In this document: piece after piece, positions 28,301-36,408 of the stretch
Position numbering within the stretch: position 1 is the stretch's first letter
Layout: every line of letters begins with the position of its first letter
Origin: Holzapfeliella saturejae
Lineage (GTDB): Bacteria; Bacillota; Bacilli; Lactobacillales; Lactobacillaceae
Direction of reading: 5' to 3'
Length of the DNA stretch: 64,000 bases
NCBI RefSeq assembly: GCF_037546065.1
Contig: NZ_JAWMWG010000004.1
Location: 42,770 to 106,769 of the forward strand
Made by a program: the position numbers and the translations under genes
The notes under the pieces: model-generated
What the model saw: the letters and a program-made list of their open reading frames with translations, nothing else
What the model was told of the DNA's origin: nothing
Databases searched by the model: none

Positions 28301-28858
28301 TAAATAACCTTGTGGAAGTTGTTTTGCATTTCCTTCTTTATCAGTCATAAAATTTTTTTTAGTTTCATAGGTGTAGATAGCTACAATGTCACCAGATTCC
28401 AATTGTAAATCCCCACCTAGTCGATTCCATTGACTATTAATAACACGTAAAGTCTGACCACCAGTAATAGACAAATTACGTTTCACTTGTCCTGAAGCTC
28501 CTACAACTCTAATTCGTATATAAAGTTCGCCAGAAAATTTATCATGTATCGCTTGACTACCTTTGCTTGTATCAAAAGAAACATTTAATTGACGATTTGA
28601 ATCAATTGATAATTGTATAGGTCTCCATACCGGGCCGTTACCTTGAGTCCATGCTCCAAGCAGTAATTTTCTACTTGTATCTATTTGCGAGCTTGAGCTA
28701 TTGGCTACTGTTTCAGCTTTTACTGTGGAACTTTGGGGTAAGTACATATTCATAGCTATATTGGCACTAGGTTGAACAACTGATAAAAATGTAGTTGTTA
28801 ATCCTGCATAAGCTAGAATTTTTTTATTTGTTTTGTTTTTTATATATTTTTTTGACAT
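19310..28858 (-). CDS. Giant secreted repeat protein (Ebh-like, 3182 residues)
   Basis: One uninterrupted frame. Residues 1-48 form a signal peptide (MSKKYIKNKTNKK, a hydrophobic stretch, then VKAET). Residues about 50-190 are a beta-rich domain, possibly carbohydrate-binding (WRPIQLSI, LYIRIRVVG, LQLESGDIVAIYTYE). Residues about 240-3030 are a long series of helical modules of roughly 65-80 residues, very rich in N, D, K, Q and A, like DUF1542/GA/FIVAR-type modules: AK-x-I-D-x-L-x-x-L-x-x-x-E-x-x-x-A-K. Some copies are nearly identical (VDKAKDKSELE near 2739, 2806 and 2884; SGDENSGEK near 403, 486 and 653). The last 140 residues hold SH3-like wall modules similar to those in the C39 protein at 556. 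There is no LPXTG anchor. Probable role: adhesion or surface stalk. AGGAGG precedes the ATG. Confidence 0.9.
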   Translation of the reverse strand: MSKKYIKNKTNKKILAYAGLTTTFLSVVQPSANIAMNMYLPQSSTVKAETVANSSSSQIDTSRKLLLGAWTQGNGPVWRPIQLSIDSNRQLNVSFDTSKGSQAIHDKFSGELYIRIRVVGASGQVKRNLSITGGQTLRVINSQWNRLGGDLQLESGDIVAIYTYETKKNFMTDKEGNAKQLPQGYLDSNLSGDESSSTVYYKITQDSNFGLIPIQNINKLPNLGSDDISYYERQVNNYGNPNNVVSSYDRAVDKNNAMQEKKNTAQQQLRDIKPLTNSQLAYYNRQISNTKTVSGNISRSQSQLDSIIDTAKLESYKNTKKSQLDQYNDPAISQVGDIIDRAKSSINRQENSDDVDSIYNQALQDIEKAKLNAQKRNAKDTLDQSASDAINKVKNLPKLSGDENSGEKKSKIDEVTQARDNAKASIDDPNITTDDQDRIVQSGKEKIQSIVDSANNLNSRKNIQNQLQDVFDSTKQDILNSGKLTGDENSGEKQSAINKARAVLNDAQNKVDDPESNLDNVLDQGIKDIQNVLPKAELDHDKGVAKQQLQDYRNNDIQNQVNNSGLQDNQDVQAELNSIVRDGQNDIQQYASTSTDVYSKLNDYKSQLDNVIKDKAEKQQEVFRQDKERKQSNLETVFNQAKDTIKSLPNLSGDETSGEKKAKIDEAKAQKDNYQKAINDSNYQSDTHSAFTNGQQAIQKVVEDAQLLDQQNDARNKLSQAGQTAQTTINGLPGLLEQDRSQAQTDIRNLVSEGQNSITNSPNSQSVQSTYDSYNQQIQNVVSAYNGRNETIVQRNKDTSNTRLQDVANGAKNDIDRLNHIDDSKQNYKDRVDTEYRTGQSNINRQTKPQGVQDAFNNAQQKIRDIVDEARLEDAKNNAKEQLKKATDDAESKVDKMPGLDETEKSNAKKEINDAVNNSTDDSKNYNKQIDSAQNKDQVKSKLDEAQNKVDEQVNQAQNQSNSEVTQKQGSTKTDLENYANKAKEKIDSLSNLNNQSDYNGKVDSKRLDAESKIEQAKTQLEMNNAANTGKQQIDDIVQQAQAEDLANKKTNAKADLKNHADTTMTNINNLSSLEPAEKEKAEKEVRSDNDTHNSALERGNSQVDTSPNVVTVDANVNNRKQDMDNTYAYYKGLEKQRVSDRKSAANNSLNNFAVDAQKQVNSLTNIDQDTKDRLNQIIDTKNNDAHTQLNSTDTNNINAINNIIQDATNIFTNVVNSANKKDSANKEINDYVKSKQQQVEPLPGLTTDQQNNAKNDIANSIKAPNDYRTNINNELVGTDGTLTADSQTSITTNITQAKQAVDRVMEDINSQNSTNITTNNNSRQEAVNLAADNAKRIINDSTQLPNLSNPERTNAINNVESQRSQTVDTIDLNKENNKAADDAMNTGITNIQNILNDARLNNSKNQAKSAIDGYVSEKSSGLDQSTINTIKNAADSGKGKVDNASTTKVVENERDTTKAVVDSIIAAKNAQDQEELNNNKDTAKNDIDQKANGDKQTIESLSPLSDNDKKKFKDKVDEAATEAKTNIEKSNNQDSIDTAKSQGNTEIDDVVNKANEANDLQKHANDKKSEISNLPGISSDDQNDYNNQIDQKLKDTINSGSDTQTVKNDIDTIAQHAKDANDNFQAKKNEGINKITDAVNQANSIIDGFTNLSDDERQALKKQIDSGNQDSSAATDARNNINGAKNQTDIDDSVKKGQDKINEITLNGKKDDAKKSIDKWADDAKKKINDFGGLSDEDKQKAQSQIDTAARQRAEEDINTAQNDGKNAVENSKTLEGIDANTQDAKSKIDNIYNEYNGSNETAVKNSKNKAIDQLNSVAQNAKDSIDKLQHITDNDKNDAKGVADSAGNFNEGSIQKLLNKAKNDIQGVSSSQTEDGVKSADKIENIVQEAQKNINNKALEVKKQDAQNDLDKSVEQTQSDIDKYSGLSQTERDSAKAEVKRSITSPTDYKDQIQNHANSFTEVDEQVNKAKEAINNVKVDSKNQSDSNINNIRNDYASKLDEEANTAKQTIQDIAKIDGTDADAVDKSEYRKLVNQALANAKQELAQKITAEDMQAVVDSNKVQIHKPAQDAKDLASQKRAAIGTLTDYASSKKDQIEGINTLPDKTSFITEIDNFNKNGNSQIVSSKDNDAVQANVVTYKRYIDGVIEAAKGESTKLVNDQKEIEKKNIESVAQKAIDDINKLEPLDKKGDFIKEVTDARNAAINKLNDNTDSGVKTSDGVKTVSNNAQQNIQEAVNNATVENARQQAKKEIQGYADDTKKAIDRLDGLSEPERTAAKQFVDDTVNGNESKHQLGYNQFGGHIDQQTTIDGINNATIRAKNDLNNIKSSSNNVNQKTIDDRNKQAADDAIKYLENVRDKAKDAVKNISNKDSANTEINTEFENAKNAITNGSPQEVSTNRQIGEQAINSVRDDALLKDATAKNASELKNYADRAKTTINSFNSVDSTIREDKKHDIGDETEGIVKTGLDNINNATSEQNADNILSNAKEQIDNIVDSVRQSNRETLQEAKNQANIKLNRSRQSAYNSINDLNHLSEDEKKVFKDRISNLPEVSLNDDTNAISAELSHLQTEINNYVKSATLLDVHHDANNQIDKLPNIDNQSYINQVDNVLKGKVTPDAILKDFTNKSDEDTTSTLGSRSTSIQNIIDKAKLDSMKETAKKAIDEEVNKQNQVIDKIKPLDSKDANDARTKINEIAQEGRQNVNKDDVTTQNQLNDIIDKNKNNIQTIVDKAKDKSELEQAQQNQNKDIDGIHPLDSNDVKQTKDEIQRKVDDAKKDINNAENSNKSHDIKDNAKDDIQTIVDKAKNKSELEKTQQAKKDEVQNTNPLSDADKKKAKDDIDQQTKAGKDAIEKATDQNGANEALEDAQNNIQHTVDKAKDKSELEKTRQDQKNKVDEMNPLYDNDKKNAKDDINKQIDNGKNDIEKSKNSKDSHSAKDNTKDDVQNIVDKYDQIRKDSIKHNEDTQNALLNKKSRNSYIVNETATNISKNADNTQRNQINTITQKALDDIKNATTFNGLDDILNATNDSFQPFSVSGANKVVSYIDGYGVQNWQLQSDGSFVAVANSYTPTNSQVTAYETMAYNGRNYTKAQTKDGIFWIQSEYLDDNTSETPVSGVLTATAPNSNYAIYLRDRKGNMMSQYVLPGTQWRVFAQKVIDGKLYYRIGNDQQWIENAYMTR

Positions 28859-28935
28859 TTAAGACTTCCTCCTAATTTACTGCTATTAACTATAATAATA
28901 TTAATTAATGTGTATTACGGGTAATGCTACATTCT

Positions 28936-28970
28936 AAAAAAAAAAGTCAACAAGCATTATACTTGTTAAC
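28936..28970 (-). terminator. Terminator of the pyr operon
   Basis: On the minus strand GTTAACAAG pairs with CTTGTTGAC and is followed by ten T. It lies eight bases after the pyrD stop and insulates the giant gene downstream. Confidence 0.88.
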
Positions 28971-28977
28971 TTTCTAG

Positions 28978-29916
28978 TTAATTTAAATTTTTTAAACAAT
29001 TCTTAAAATATTCAACACTTTGGTAACCCTTTTCATCCATAATTGTTAGTAATTCTTGTTGTAATTTTTCAAAAAGACCAATACCTTGTCGTTGAAGCTC
29101 TGTTCCAATAGAAACTAAATCAGCTCCGCATAAAATATGTGCAAAAACCTCTTCGCCACTGATTACACCACCAGTACCAATAATCTTAATCTCTGGATTT
29201 AACCGTTCGCGAAAAGCGCGGACATTCGCAAGTGCTGTCGGAAGAATCATTGCACCTCCTAGGCCACCGAAACCTTTTTTAGGTTTAATGACTGAAGATT
29301 CAGTTTCAATATCAACATATAAGCCATTACCAATTGAGTTTACTGAATTGATATGTGATAGTGGAAATTGATTTAAAATATCAGCCATTTGATCAAAATG
29401 AGCAAAATCAAAGTACGGTGGTAACTTGACACCTAAAGGTTTCTTAAAGAATTTAAAAACTTCTGTCAAAATTTGGTGAGTCGTCTCAAAATCATAGGCG
29501 ACTTGAGGCTTACCCACAACATTTGGACAAGACAAATTGAATTCAGTAATTCCTTGAAAATCTGAATCTTGAACCCGTTTTAAAAGCTCAATTCCTTCAG
29601 CCATTGATAGACTAGCCACTGATAAAATAACGGGTTTTTGTGTGTGGTCTTGACTAACATAGTCTAAGTAGTAGTCAAATCCGTTATTCGGTAACCCCAT
29701 AGAATTGATAGAACCTTGTTCGAATTCATAGTAAGAAGGACGGGGATTTCCTGTTCTAACTTCTTTAGTTGAACTCTTAGTTACAGCAGTTGCAACGTAG
29801 GGTGAAGCTAAGAGTTCGTCTAGTTCCTCTTTTGTTTGGCAATGGACACCTGAAGCGTTAGCTAAAACACCTTCAAAATTAATATCAGCAATGGTTGCGT
29901 GTAAACGATTGGTCAT
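28978..29916 (-). CDS. pyrD: Dihydroorotate dehydrogenase, class 1A (fumarate type)
   Basis: The 312 residues show the class 1A pattern: NASGVHC near the start, TKSST, NPRPSYYEFEQGSINSMGLPN, and the catalytic cysteine in EFNLSCPNVVGKPQ (class 1B and class 2 differ here). GTGGVISGEE and GADLVSIGTEL bind the FMN phosphate. It oxidises dihydroorotate to orotate in the cytoplasm with fumarate as electron acceptor, so no PyrK partner is needed, and none is present. Last gene of the pyr operon, 12 bases after carB. Confidence 0.95.
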   Translation of the reverse strand: MTNRLHATIADINFEGVLANASGVHCQTKEELDELLASPYVATAVTKSSTKEVRTGNPRPSYYEFEQGSINSMGLPNNGFDYYLDYVSQDHTQKPVILSVASLSMAEGIELLKRVQDSDFQGITEFNLSCPNVVGKPQVAYDFETTHQILTEVFKFFKKPLGVKLPPYFDFAHFDQMADILNQFPLSHINSVNSIGNGLYVDIETESSVIKPKKGFGGLGGAMILPTALANVRAFRERLNPEIKIIGTGGVISGEEVFAHILCGADLVSIGTELQRQGIGLFEKLQQELLTIMDEKGYQSVEYFKNCLKNLN

Positions 29917-29928
29917 GTGTAAACTCCT

Positions 29929-32900
29929 TTAATAAACTTCGGTCACTTCTAGTTGGTCAACAGTTGTTTTTAAAATTGATAAGTAAACCCTAATTGTATC
30001 AAGTGCTGTGAATAAGCTCAGATTATCTTCAATAGCAGCACTTCTGATTAAACGATTTTGGTCAGAATCTAAATCAACATTGTCACAAGTGTTAATCACA
30101 ATGTCGACTTCTTTTTGGCGTAAGTAAGCTAAAGCATCTGTTGTAAGTTCTGATTCACTTGCTAAGTCAGATTTAATTCCTGTTGCTTTTAAAATCGAAT
30201 TATTACTATCGATAGCCAGTAACTTGAATCCTTTTTCAATTAACTCTTGGGCTACTTTGATTAGGGCATTGGGATTTTGAGGATCCATAGCCAGTAAAAC
30301 AGTGCCGTTATTGATGACTTTAATTCCAGCACCAACAAATGCTTTATAAAGTGCATCCTGATAAGTTCGACCTGTTCCCATGACTTCACCTGTTGACTTC
30401 ATCTCTGGTCCAAGTAAAGTATTGATATTATGGATTTTATTAAAACTGAAAACGGGCGCTTTAACATGGATTAACTCTGTTTCAGGTAAAACTCCATCTT
30501 TAAAACCTAACTCACTGAGTTTTTGACCTAACATCACTTGGGTTGCTAATTGTGCCAGAGGGGTATTCGTGATTTTTGAGATAAAAGGTACAGTTCGAGA
30601 AGCACGCGGATTAACTTCAATTACGTAAGCAATATCGTCTTTGATTACGAATTGAATATTCATCATCCCAATAATTTGTAATTCTTTAGCTAGTTTAATT
30701 GCAGCTGTTGTCATTTGGTCTTTGACTGATTGTGATAGTCGTTGAGTCGGATAAACAGCCATCGAGTCACCAGAATGTACACCGGCTTTTTCAATATGTT
30801 CCATAATCCCTGGAATGACAGCCGTTTTACCATCGGATAACACATCAACTTCGGTTTCAAATCCCTCAAGGTAATCATCAATCAGTACCGGATGGTCATG
30901 TGAAACCGCAACCGCTTGCGTCATATAATTAATTAGTTCTTTATCAGACTGAACGACTGCCATACCACGTCCACCTAGTACATAGGAAGGTCGAACTAAA
31001 ACCGGATAACCAATGGTGTTAGCAATGGTAACTGCTTCTTCAACTGTCGTTGCAGTATCGCCTTTTGGTTGAGCTAAACGGGCATTTTGAATCACTTGAT
31101 TAAATAAATCACGGTCTTCAGCCCGATTGATATCATCAACTGTCGTCCCCAGAATATTCACGCCATAATCTTGAAGCTTTTTGGCTAAATTGATACTAGT
31201 TTGACCACCAAATTGCACCACAACACCCCTAGGTTGTTCTAAATCAATAATGTTTAAAATATCCTCTAAATCGAGTGGTTCAAAATACAGTTTATCTGAA
31301 ATCGAAAAATCAGTGGAAACTGTTTCAGGGTTGGAATTGACGATGATGGCTTCATATCCTAGTTTTTGAATTGCTTTCACACTATGAACTGTCGCATAAT
31401 CAAACTCAACGCCTTGTCCGATTCGAATAGGACCTGAACCTAACACTAAGACGGACTTTTTGTCAGAAGCAGTAGATTCATTTTTGTGATCATAAGTTGA
31501 GTAATAGTAAGGCGTTTTAGATTCAAATTCACCTGCCACCGTATCAACCATTTTATAAGCTGGTATAATACCTGCTTCTTTTCTCAATTGACGGATTTCT
31601 TCAGTTGCACAGTTGGTATAATGAGCAATCGTTTTATCAGTAAAGCCATTTTCTTTAGCGGTTTTGATGAGGGTAATATCAGCTTTGTTTGCTTTCAGAA
31701 CTTTTGCAATTTCTAAAATATGAAGCAGTTTATCCAAAAAGAATACATTAATTTGAGTTAAATCAGCTAACTCATCAATATCAACGCCACGATTTAAGAG
31801 TTCAAATAAGATAAATAAGCGGTCATCTGTCGCAGGATTCAGTTTTTTCATTAAATTAGCAGTTGAAACCGCCTCATAATTGATATCTTCAATACCTGCA
31901 ATCTCAATTTCAAGTGAACGAATTGCCTTTTGAATCGACTCTTCAAAGTTACGACCAATCGCCATAACTTCACCAGTAGCTTTCATTTGTGTCCCGAGCG
32001 TATTATCCGCAGTTGGGAACTTATCAAAGGGCCATCTTGGAATTTTGGTCACCACATAATCCATAGCTGGTTCAAAGTTTGTAACGGTTGTTTTGGTAAT
32101 TGGGTTTTTAATTTCGTTTAAAGAGTAACCTACAGCGATTTTAGCCGCAATTTTTGCAATGGGATACCCTGTCGCTTTTGAAGCAAGGGCTGATGAGCGC
32201 GACACTCGCGGATTAACTTCAATAATGTAATACTGCAAACTTTTAGGGTCTAATGCCATTTGAACATTACAACCCCCTTCAATTTTAAGAGCTTTGATAA
32301 TTTTAATTGCTGAATCTCGCATCATTTGATACTCACGGTCTGATAAGGTTTGCACAGGTGAGGTCACAATTGAATCACCCGTGTGTACCCCAACTGGATC
32401 AATGTTTTCCATGGAAGCCACAATTAAAGTATTATCTTCATGATCACGCATCACTTCAAATTCAATTTCTTTAAACCCTGAAATCGATTTCTCCACTAAA
32501 ACTTGATTAACTGGTGAAAGTTCTAAGCCGTTGGTAACGATTTCTTCAAGTTCCTTATCACTATGGGCAAATCCACCACCTGTACCGCCTAAGGTATAAG
32601 CTGGTCTAATCACTAAAGGATAGTCAATTTGGCGGGCAATTGCCTTGGCTTCAACTAACGTATTGGCGATTGCTGATTCAGGAACGGGTTCATGCAAGCG
32701 GTCCATTAACTGTTTGAATTTGTCTCGATCTTCTGCTTCTTCAATGGTATGTAAGTTAATACCTAATACTTCAACGTTATACTCAGTTAACACGCCAGCA
32801 TCAGCCAGTTCTTTAGCCATATTAAGTCCGGTTTGACCACCTAAAGTGGCTAAAATCGCATCAGGACGTTCTTTTTCAATGACTTTTGTCACAAAGTCTA

Positions 32901-33111
32901 ATGTAATAGGTTCAATATAGACTTTATCAGCAATATCATGGTCAGTCATAATAGTGGCAGGGTTTGAATTGATTAAGACCACTTCATAACCATCTTCTTT
33001 TAGTGATAAACAAGCTTGTGAACCCGAATAATCAAATTCTGCTGCTTGACCAATAATAATCGGTCCAGAACCAATTACCAGGATTTTTTTAATATCTAAA
33101 CGCTTAGGCAT
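29929..33111 (-). CDS. carB: Carbamoyl-phosphate synthase large subunit
   Basis: The 1060 residues span the whole family length. Two homologous ATP-grasp halves are visible, each opening with a (V)LVIGSGPIxIGQ segment (residues 10 and about 555) and carrying RPAYTLGGTGGG or RPSYVLGGRGM and EVNPRxSR motifs. The C-terminal MGS-like domain after about 930 would bind the allosteric effector. It builds carbamoyl phosphate from ammonia delivered by CarA, bicarbonate and two ATP. The ATG overlaps the carA stop by eight bases, and AAGGAGA precedes it. Confidence 0.97.
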   Translation of the reverse strand: MPKRLDIKKILVIGSGPIIIGQAAEFDYSGSQACLSLKEDGYEVVLINSNPATIMTDHDIADKVYIEPITLDFVTKVIEKERPDAILATLGGQTGLNMAKELADAGVLTEYNVEVLGINLHTIEEAEDRDKFKQLMDRLHEPVPESAIANTLVEAKAIARQIDYPLVIRPAYTLGGTGGGFAHSDKELEEIVTNGLELSPVNQVLVEKSISGFKEIEFEVMRDHEDNTLIVASMENIDPVGVHTGDSIVTSPVQTLSDREYQMMRDSAIKIIKALKIEGGCNVQMALDPKSLQYYIIEVNPRVSRSSALASKATGYPIAKIAAKIAVGYSLNEIKNPITKTTVTNFEPAMDYVVTKIPRWPFDKFPTADNTLGTQMKATGEVMAIGRNFEESIQKAIRSLEIEIAGIEDINYEAVSTANLMKKLNPATDDRLFILFELLNRGVDIDELADLTQINVFFLDKLLHILEIAKVLKANKADITLIKTAKENGFTDKTIAHYTNCATEEIRQLRKEAGIIPAYKMVDTVAGEFESKTPYYYSTYDHKNESTASDKKSVLVLGSGPIRIGQGVEFDYATVHSVKAIQKLGYEAIIVNSNPETVSTDFSISDKLYFEPLDLEDILNIIDLEQPRGVVVQFGGQTSINLAKKLQDYGVNILGTTVDDINRAEDRDLFNQVIQNARLAQPKGDTATTVEEAVTIANTIGYPVLVRPSYVLGGRGMAVVQSDKELINYMTQAVAVSHDHPVLIDDYLEGFETEVDVLSDGKTAVIPGIMEHIEKAGVHSGDSMAVYPTQRLSQSVKDQMTTAAIKLAKELQIIGMMNIQFVIKDDIAYVIEVNPRASRTVPFISKITNTPLAQLATQVMLGQKLSELGFKDGVLPETELIHVKAPVFSFNKIHNINTLLGPEMKSTGEVMGTGRTYQDALYKAFVGAGIKVINNGTVLLAMDPQNPNALIKVAQELIEKGFKLLAIDSNNSILKATGIKSDLASESELTTDALAYLRQKEVDIVINTCDNVDLDSDQNRLIRSAAIEDNLSLFTALDTIRVYLSILKTTVDQLEVTEVY

Positions 33112-34183
33112 GTTGTAATCTCCTTTCAGCTTTTGTCATCATTTGTGCAAAACGGTCAAACATATACGCTGCATCATGTGGACCTGGACAAGCATCAGGA
33201 TGGTATTGGACTGAAAAGGCAGGACGATTCATTAACTTCAACCCTTCAACGGTGTTATCGTTAACTTCTTTTTGCGTTACTTGCAGATGTGTATTTTGAA
33301 CAGAGGCTTCATCGACGGCATAACTGTGATTTTGAGAGGTGAAGTTTGATTGTCCCGTTTCAAAATCATACACTGCATGGTTAAAGCCACGATGTCCGTA
33401 TTTCATTTTGTAAGTTGTGGCCCCGTTAGCTAAAGCAAAAAGTTGGTGGCCCATACAAATTCCCATTAGAGGATAACGGGCTTGTAGTTGTCTAATCAAT
33501 GGTAGAACCTGTCGATGATTCGTAGGATCTCCTGGCCCATTTGAAAGTAAGATCCCTGCTGGGTTGACTGCTTCAACCGCTTCAAAAGTAGTCGTATAAG
33601 GAAACAGTACAACGTGAAGTTGACGTGCTTGTAAGGCTTTAATGATTGAGTCTTTGATTCCAAAATTAATAACCGCTACCGTATGACCTGTGTTATTATC
33701 TAAAGATTCTCCTTCTTGAACATCATTTTGGAATTGACTGTTGAGGTTAGTTTTCAAAATAGCGTCGATTTTAGCTTGATCAATTTCAGAAACAATAACG
33801 GCTTTCATTGAGCCATAATCTCTGATTTTTTGTGTTAATTCACGGGTGTCAATTCCCTTAATTCCAGGTAACTCATGCTGCTCAGCATATTCTTGTAGTG
33901 TCATGTCTGCTCTTTGATTCCCAATTCTTCGAGCAAGTTCATGAACAATGATTGCAGCAGCTGCTGGTTTGTCAGCTTCAGAATCTTCTAGATTAATCCC
34001 ATAATTCCCAATCAATGGATAAGTAAAATTAATCATTTGACCTTGATAACTGTTATCAGTAATGGTTTCTTGGTAACCCGTCATACCAGTATTAAACACT
34101 AGCTCTGCATAAACATCTTTAGTTGAGCCAAAACTTTCACCTGTATATACGCTGCCATCTTCTAAAACTAAATATTTTTTCAT
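33104..34183 (-). CDS. carA: Carbamoyl-phosphate synthase small subunit
   Basis: The 359-residue glutaminase subunit starts at MKKYLVLEDG (GGGGGC-type ribosome site eight bases upstream; the frame remains open to 34228 but that part lies in pyrC). Residues 1-150 form the CPSase small-chain domain (VFNTGMTGYQETITD, SYQGQMI, FTYPLIGNYG). The class I amidotransferase triad is visible: Cys in LMGICMGHQL, His and Glu in SVQYHPDACPGP. It frees ammonia from glutamine and channels it to CarB. Confidence 0.97.
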   Translation of the reverse strand: MKKYLVLEDGSVYTGESFGSTKDVYAELVFNTGMTGYQETITDNSYQGQMINFTYPLIGNYGINLEDSEADKPAAAAIIVHELARRIGNQRADMTLQEYAEQHELPGIKGIDTRELTQKIRDYGSMKAVIVSEIDQAKIDAILKTNLNSQFQNDVQEGESLDNNTGHTVAVINFGIKDSIIKALQARQLHVVLFPYTTTFEAVEAVNPAGILLSNGPGDPTNHRQVLPLIRQLQARYPLMGICMGHQLFALANGATTYKMKYGHRGFNHAVYDFETGQSNFTSQNHSYAVDEASVQNTHLQVTQKEVNDNTVEGLKLMNRPAFSVQYHPDACPGPHDAAYMFDRFAQMMTKAERRLQHA

Positions 34184-34202
34184 GTTAGTTGCCCCCTTAA
34201 AC

Positions 34203-35468
34203 TTAACCCTTGTATGCGATTTTGCCATCTACTATTGTATATTTTGTTTGTCCAAAAACTTGCCATCCTAAAAACGGTGTATTGGTCCCTTTAGATAAGA
34301 AGTCTTCTGCTTTAATTTCATATTCTGAGTCTAAATCCATAATCGTCAAATCTGCTGGTTGTCCGACTTCAAGTTGCCCGCCTTGAATGTGGAAGGCTTG
34401 TGCTGGATTTTTTGACATCCACTTCACTAAAGTTGCCAAATCAACTAATCCACTTTTAACAAATTTGGTATAAATCAAGCTAAATGCGGTTTCAATCCCC
34501 ACAATTCCAAAAGCTGCAGTTGTCATGCTTCCCTGCTTTTCTTCTCGGCTGTGAGGGGCATGATCAGTCGCAATCATATCAATTGTGCCATCAATCAAAC
34601 CGGCAATAAGTGCTTTGCGGTCATCCTTTGATCTTAAAGGTGGATTCATTTTCATCATTGGATTATCGAATTCAACCATTGAATCATCTAATAGTAAATG
34701 ATGAGGTGAAACTTCTGCTGTCACGTTAACGCCCATTCGTTTAGCTAGCCGTACCAGTTCGACAGACTCTTTAGTCGAAATATGAGCGACATGATAATGA
34801 ACGCCTGTACTGTGTGCTAAAACTAAATCTCTTGCTAGTTGAGAAGACTCACTTAATGGACTAATTCCTGGTAAGCCTAATTTTTTTGATGACTCGCCTT
34901 CATTCATAACCCCTTGATTAGTTAAGCTGTTATCTTCAACGTGAGCAATAATTGGCTTATTCACGTCTTTGGCTTTTAACATCGCTTCGTACATAATATT
35001 AGCTTGTTGTACACCACAGCCATCGTTTGTAAATCCAATAGCTCCCATCTGCGCCATTTTTTCAATATCGGTATTATCTAAAGCACTCAAGTTACTTGAA
35101 ATAGCCGCATATTGCTGCGTTTTAACCACACCATCTCGTTGATTTAATTCAAACATCTGCTGTAATCTCTCAGGGTTATCAACCACTGGCTTAACATTTG
35201 GCATGGCAAACACGGTTGTAAATCCGCCACGTGCTGAAGCCTTTGTACCTGTTTCAATCGTTTCTTTATAAGTTAAACCGGGTTCACGAAAATGAACATG
35301 AACGTCAATTAATCCCGGTAAAATGGTGTTCCCCTCACCTTCAATCACGGACATCTCTGGTGTTTTTTCAATGGTTGGTGCAATCTGTTTGATAAGGTTA
35401 TCCTCAATTAAAAGGGACACCAATTCATTATTTAATTTTACATTTTGAATTAAAGTCAGTTTAGTCAA
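34203..35468 (-). CDS. pyrC: Dihydroorotase
   Basis: The 421-residue protein is a class I dihydroorotase. Metal ligands lie in GLIDVHVHFREPG (HxH near residue 59), the region around IAHVEDNSL, the VAHISTKES histidine, and the catalytic aspartate in ATDHAPHSREEK. FTNDGCGVQ and NPPLRSKDDR bind substrate. It closes carbamoyl aspartate to dihydroorotate. Its start overlaps the pyrB end by eight bases. The order pyrB-pyrC-carA-carB is the typical Firmicute pyr order. Confidence 0.97.
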   Translation of the reverse strand: MTKLTLIQNVKLNNELVSLLIEDNLIKQIAPTIEKTPEMSVIEGEGNTILPGLIDVHVHFREPGLTYKETIETGTKASARGGFTTVFAMPNVKPVVDNPERLQQMFELNQRDGVVKTQQYAAISSNLSALDNTDIEKMAQMGAIGFTNDGCGVQQANIMYEAMLKAKDVNKPIIAHVEDNSLTNQGVMNEGESSKKLGLPGISPLSESSQLARDLVLAHSTGVHYHVAHISTKESVELVRLAKRMGVNVTAEVSPHHLLLDDSMVEFDNPMMKMNPPLRSKDDRKALIAGLIDGTIDMIATDHAPHSREEKQGSMTTAAFGIVGIETAFSLIYTKFVKSGLVDLATLVKWMSKNPAQAFHIQGGQLEVGQPADLTIMDLDSEYEIKAEDFLSKGTNTPFLGWQVFGQTKYTIVDGKIAYKG

Positions 35469-36396
35469 TGTTCAAATCCTCCTGTAATAACCCTTTTTCG
35501 TCAAGTAGACTAGCTAGAATCGCCATTCTGGCAAAAACGCCATTGGCCATTTGCTTGAATATACGTGATTGTGGAGCTTCCACTAAGTCTGAATCGATTT
35601 CAACCCCGCGATTAACTGGAGCTGGGTGCATGATAATCGCTTGTTGCTTAGCTTTTTTAAATCGAGCTTTGGTTAGTCCAAATTGAGTGTGATAATCTAA
35701 AGCTTTAAATTGTTTGACTGAATTTGTATTGAGTCGTTCAAGTTGTACGCGTAGTAACATGACCACATCTAATTTTTCAATTAACTCATCGATATTTTCA
35801 ATATATTGCCCATAAGGTGTAAATGACTCGTCATACCATTCTTTTGGTCCTGAAAAATAAACGGTTGCCCCTAATTTATGAAGCAATTGTGCATCTGACT
35901 TTGCAACTCGTGAATGGGCTAAATCACCAATGATGCCGACTGATAATCCTTTGAAATAGCTAAATTCTTCGTAAATCGTCATTAAATCAAGTAAACACTG
36001 TGACGGATGTTGTCCTGACCCGTCTCCACCGTTGACCAGCGACGTTGTCAAACTCTTATCGGCGACCATTGCCTCATACCAACCGTTTTGACCATGACGA
36101 ATCACTTCAATATCGGTTCCCAAAGCCTGCAAGGTTTTAACTGTATCTTCTAGCGACTCACCTTTTTGGGTGGAGCTAGTTGCCATATTCAAATCTAAAA
36201 CAGTCATGCCCAACTTTTGTTCCGCCATATAAAATGACGCATGCGTTCTTGTGCTATTTTCAAAAAATAAGTTCGCAGCATAAACTGGACGTTTCAAAGT
36301 TAGTTTAAGACCTGCTTTAAATTGTTCACTCAACTCAATCAACTTCATAATTTGGGTTGGTGAGTCATTATTCATGTCGACAAAATGTTTTGTCAT
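35461..36396 (-). CDS. pyrB: Aspartate carbamoyltransferase catalytic subunit
   Basis: The 311 residues carry both family motifs: FFENSTRTHASFYMAEQKLG, where STRT binds carbamoyl phosphate, and LLRVQLERLN / MHPAPVNRGVEI for aspartate. It condenses carbamoyl phosphate and aspartate, the committed pyrimidine step. There is no regulatory PyrI subunit, as usual for Firmicutes. It is the first gene of the operon; GGAGG lies about eight bases before the ATG and is touched by the second PyrR-type hairpin at 36409-36447. Confidence 0.97.
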   Translation of the reverse strand: MTKHFVDMNNDSPTQIMKLIELSEQFKAGLKLTLKRPVYAANLFFENSTRTHASFYMAEQKLGMTVLDLNMATSSTQKGESLEDTVKTLQALGTDIEVIRHGQNGWYEAMVADKSLTTSLVNGGDGSGQHPSQCLLDLMTIYEEFSYFKGLSVGIIGDLAHSRVAKSDAQLLHKLGATVYFSGPKEWYDESFTPYGQYIENIDELIEKLDVVMLLRVQLERLNTNSVKQFKALDYHTQFGLTKARFKKAKQQAIIMHPAPVNRGVEIDSDLVEAPQSRIFKQMANGVFARMAILASLLDEKGLLQEDLNID

Positions 36397-36408
36397 GTTT
36401 TTGCCTCC

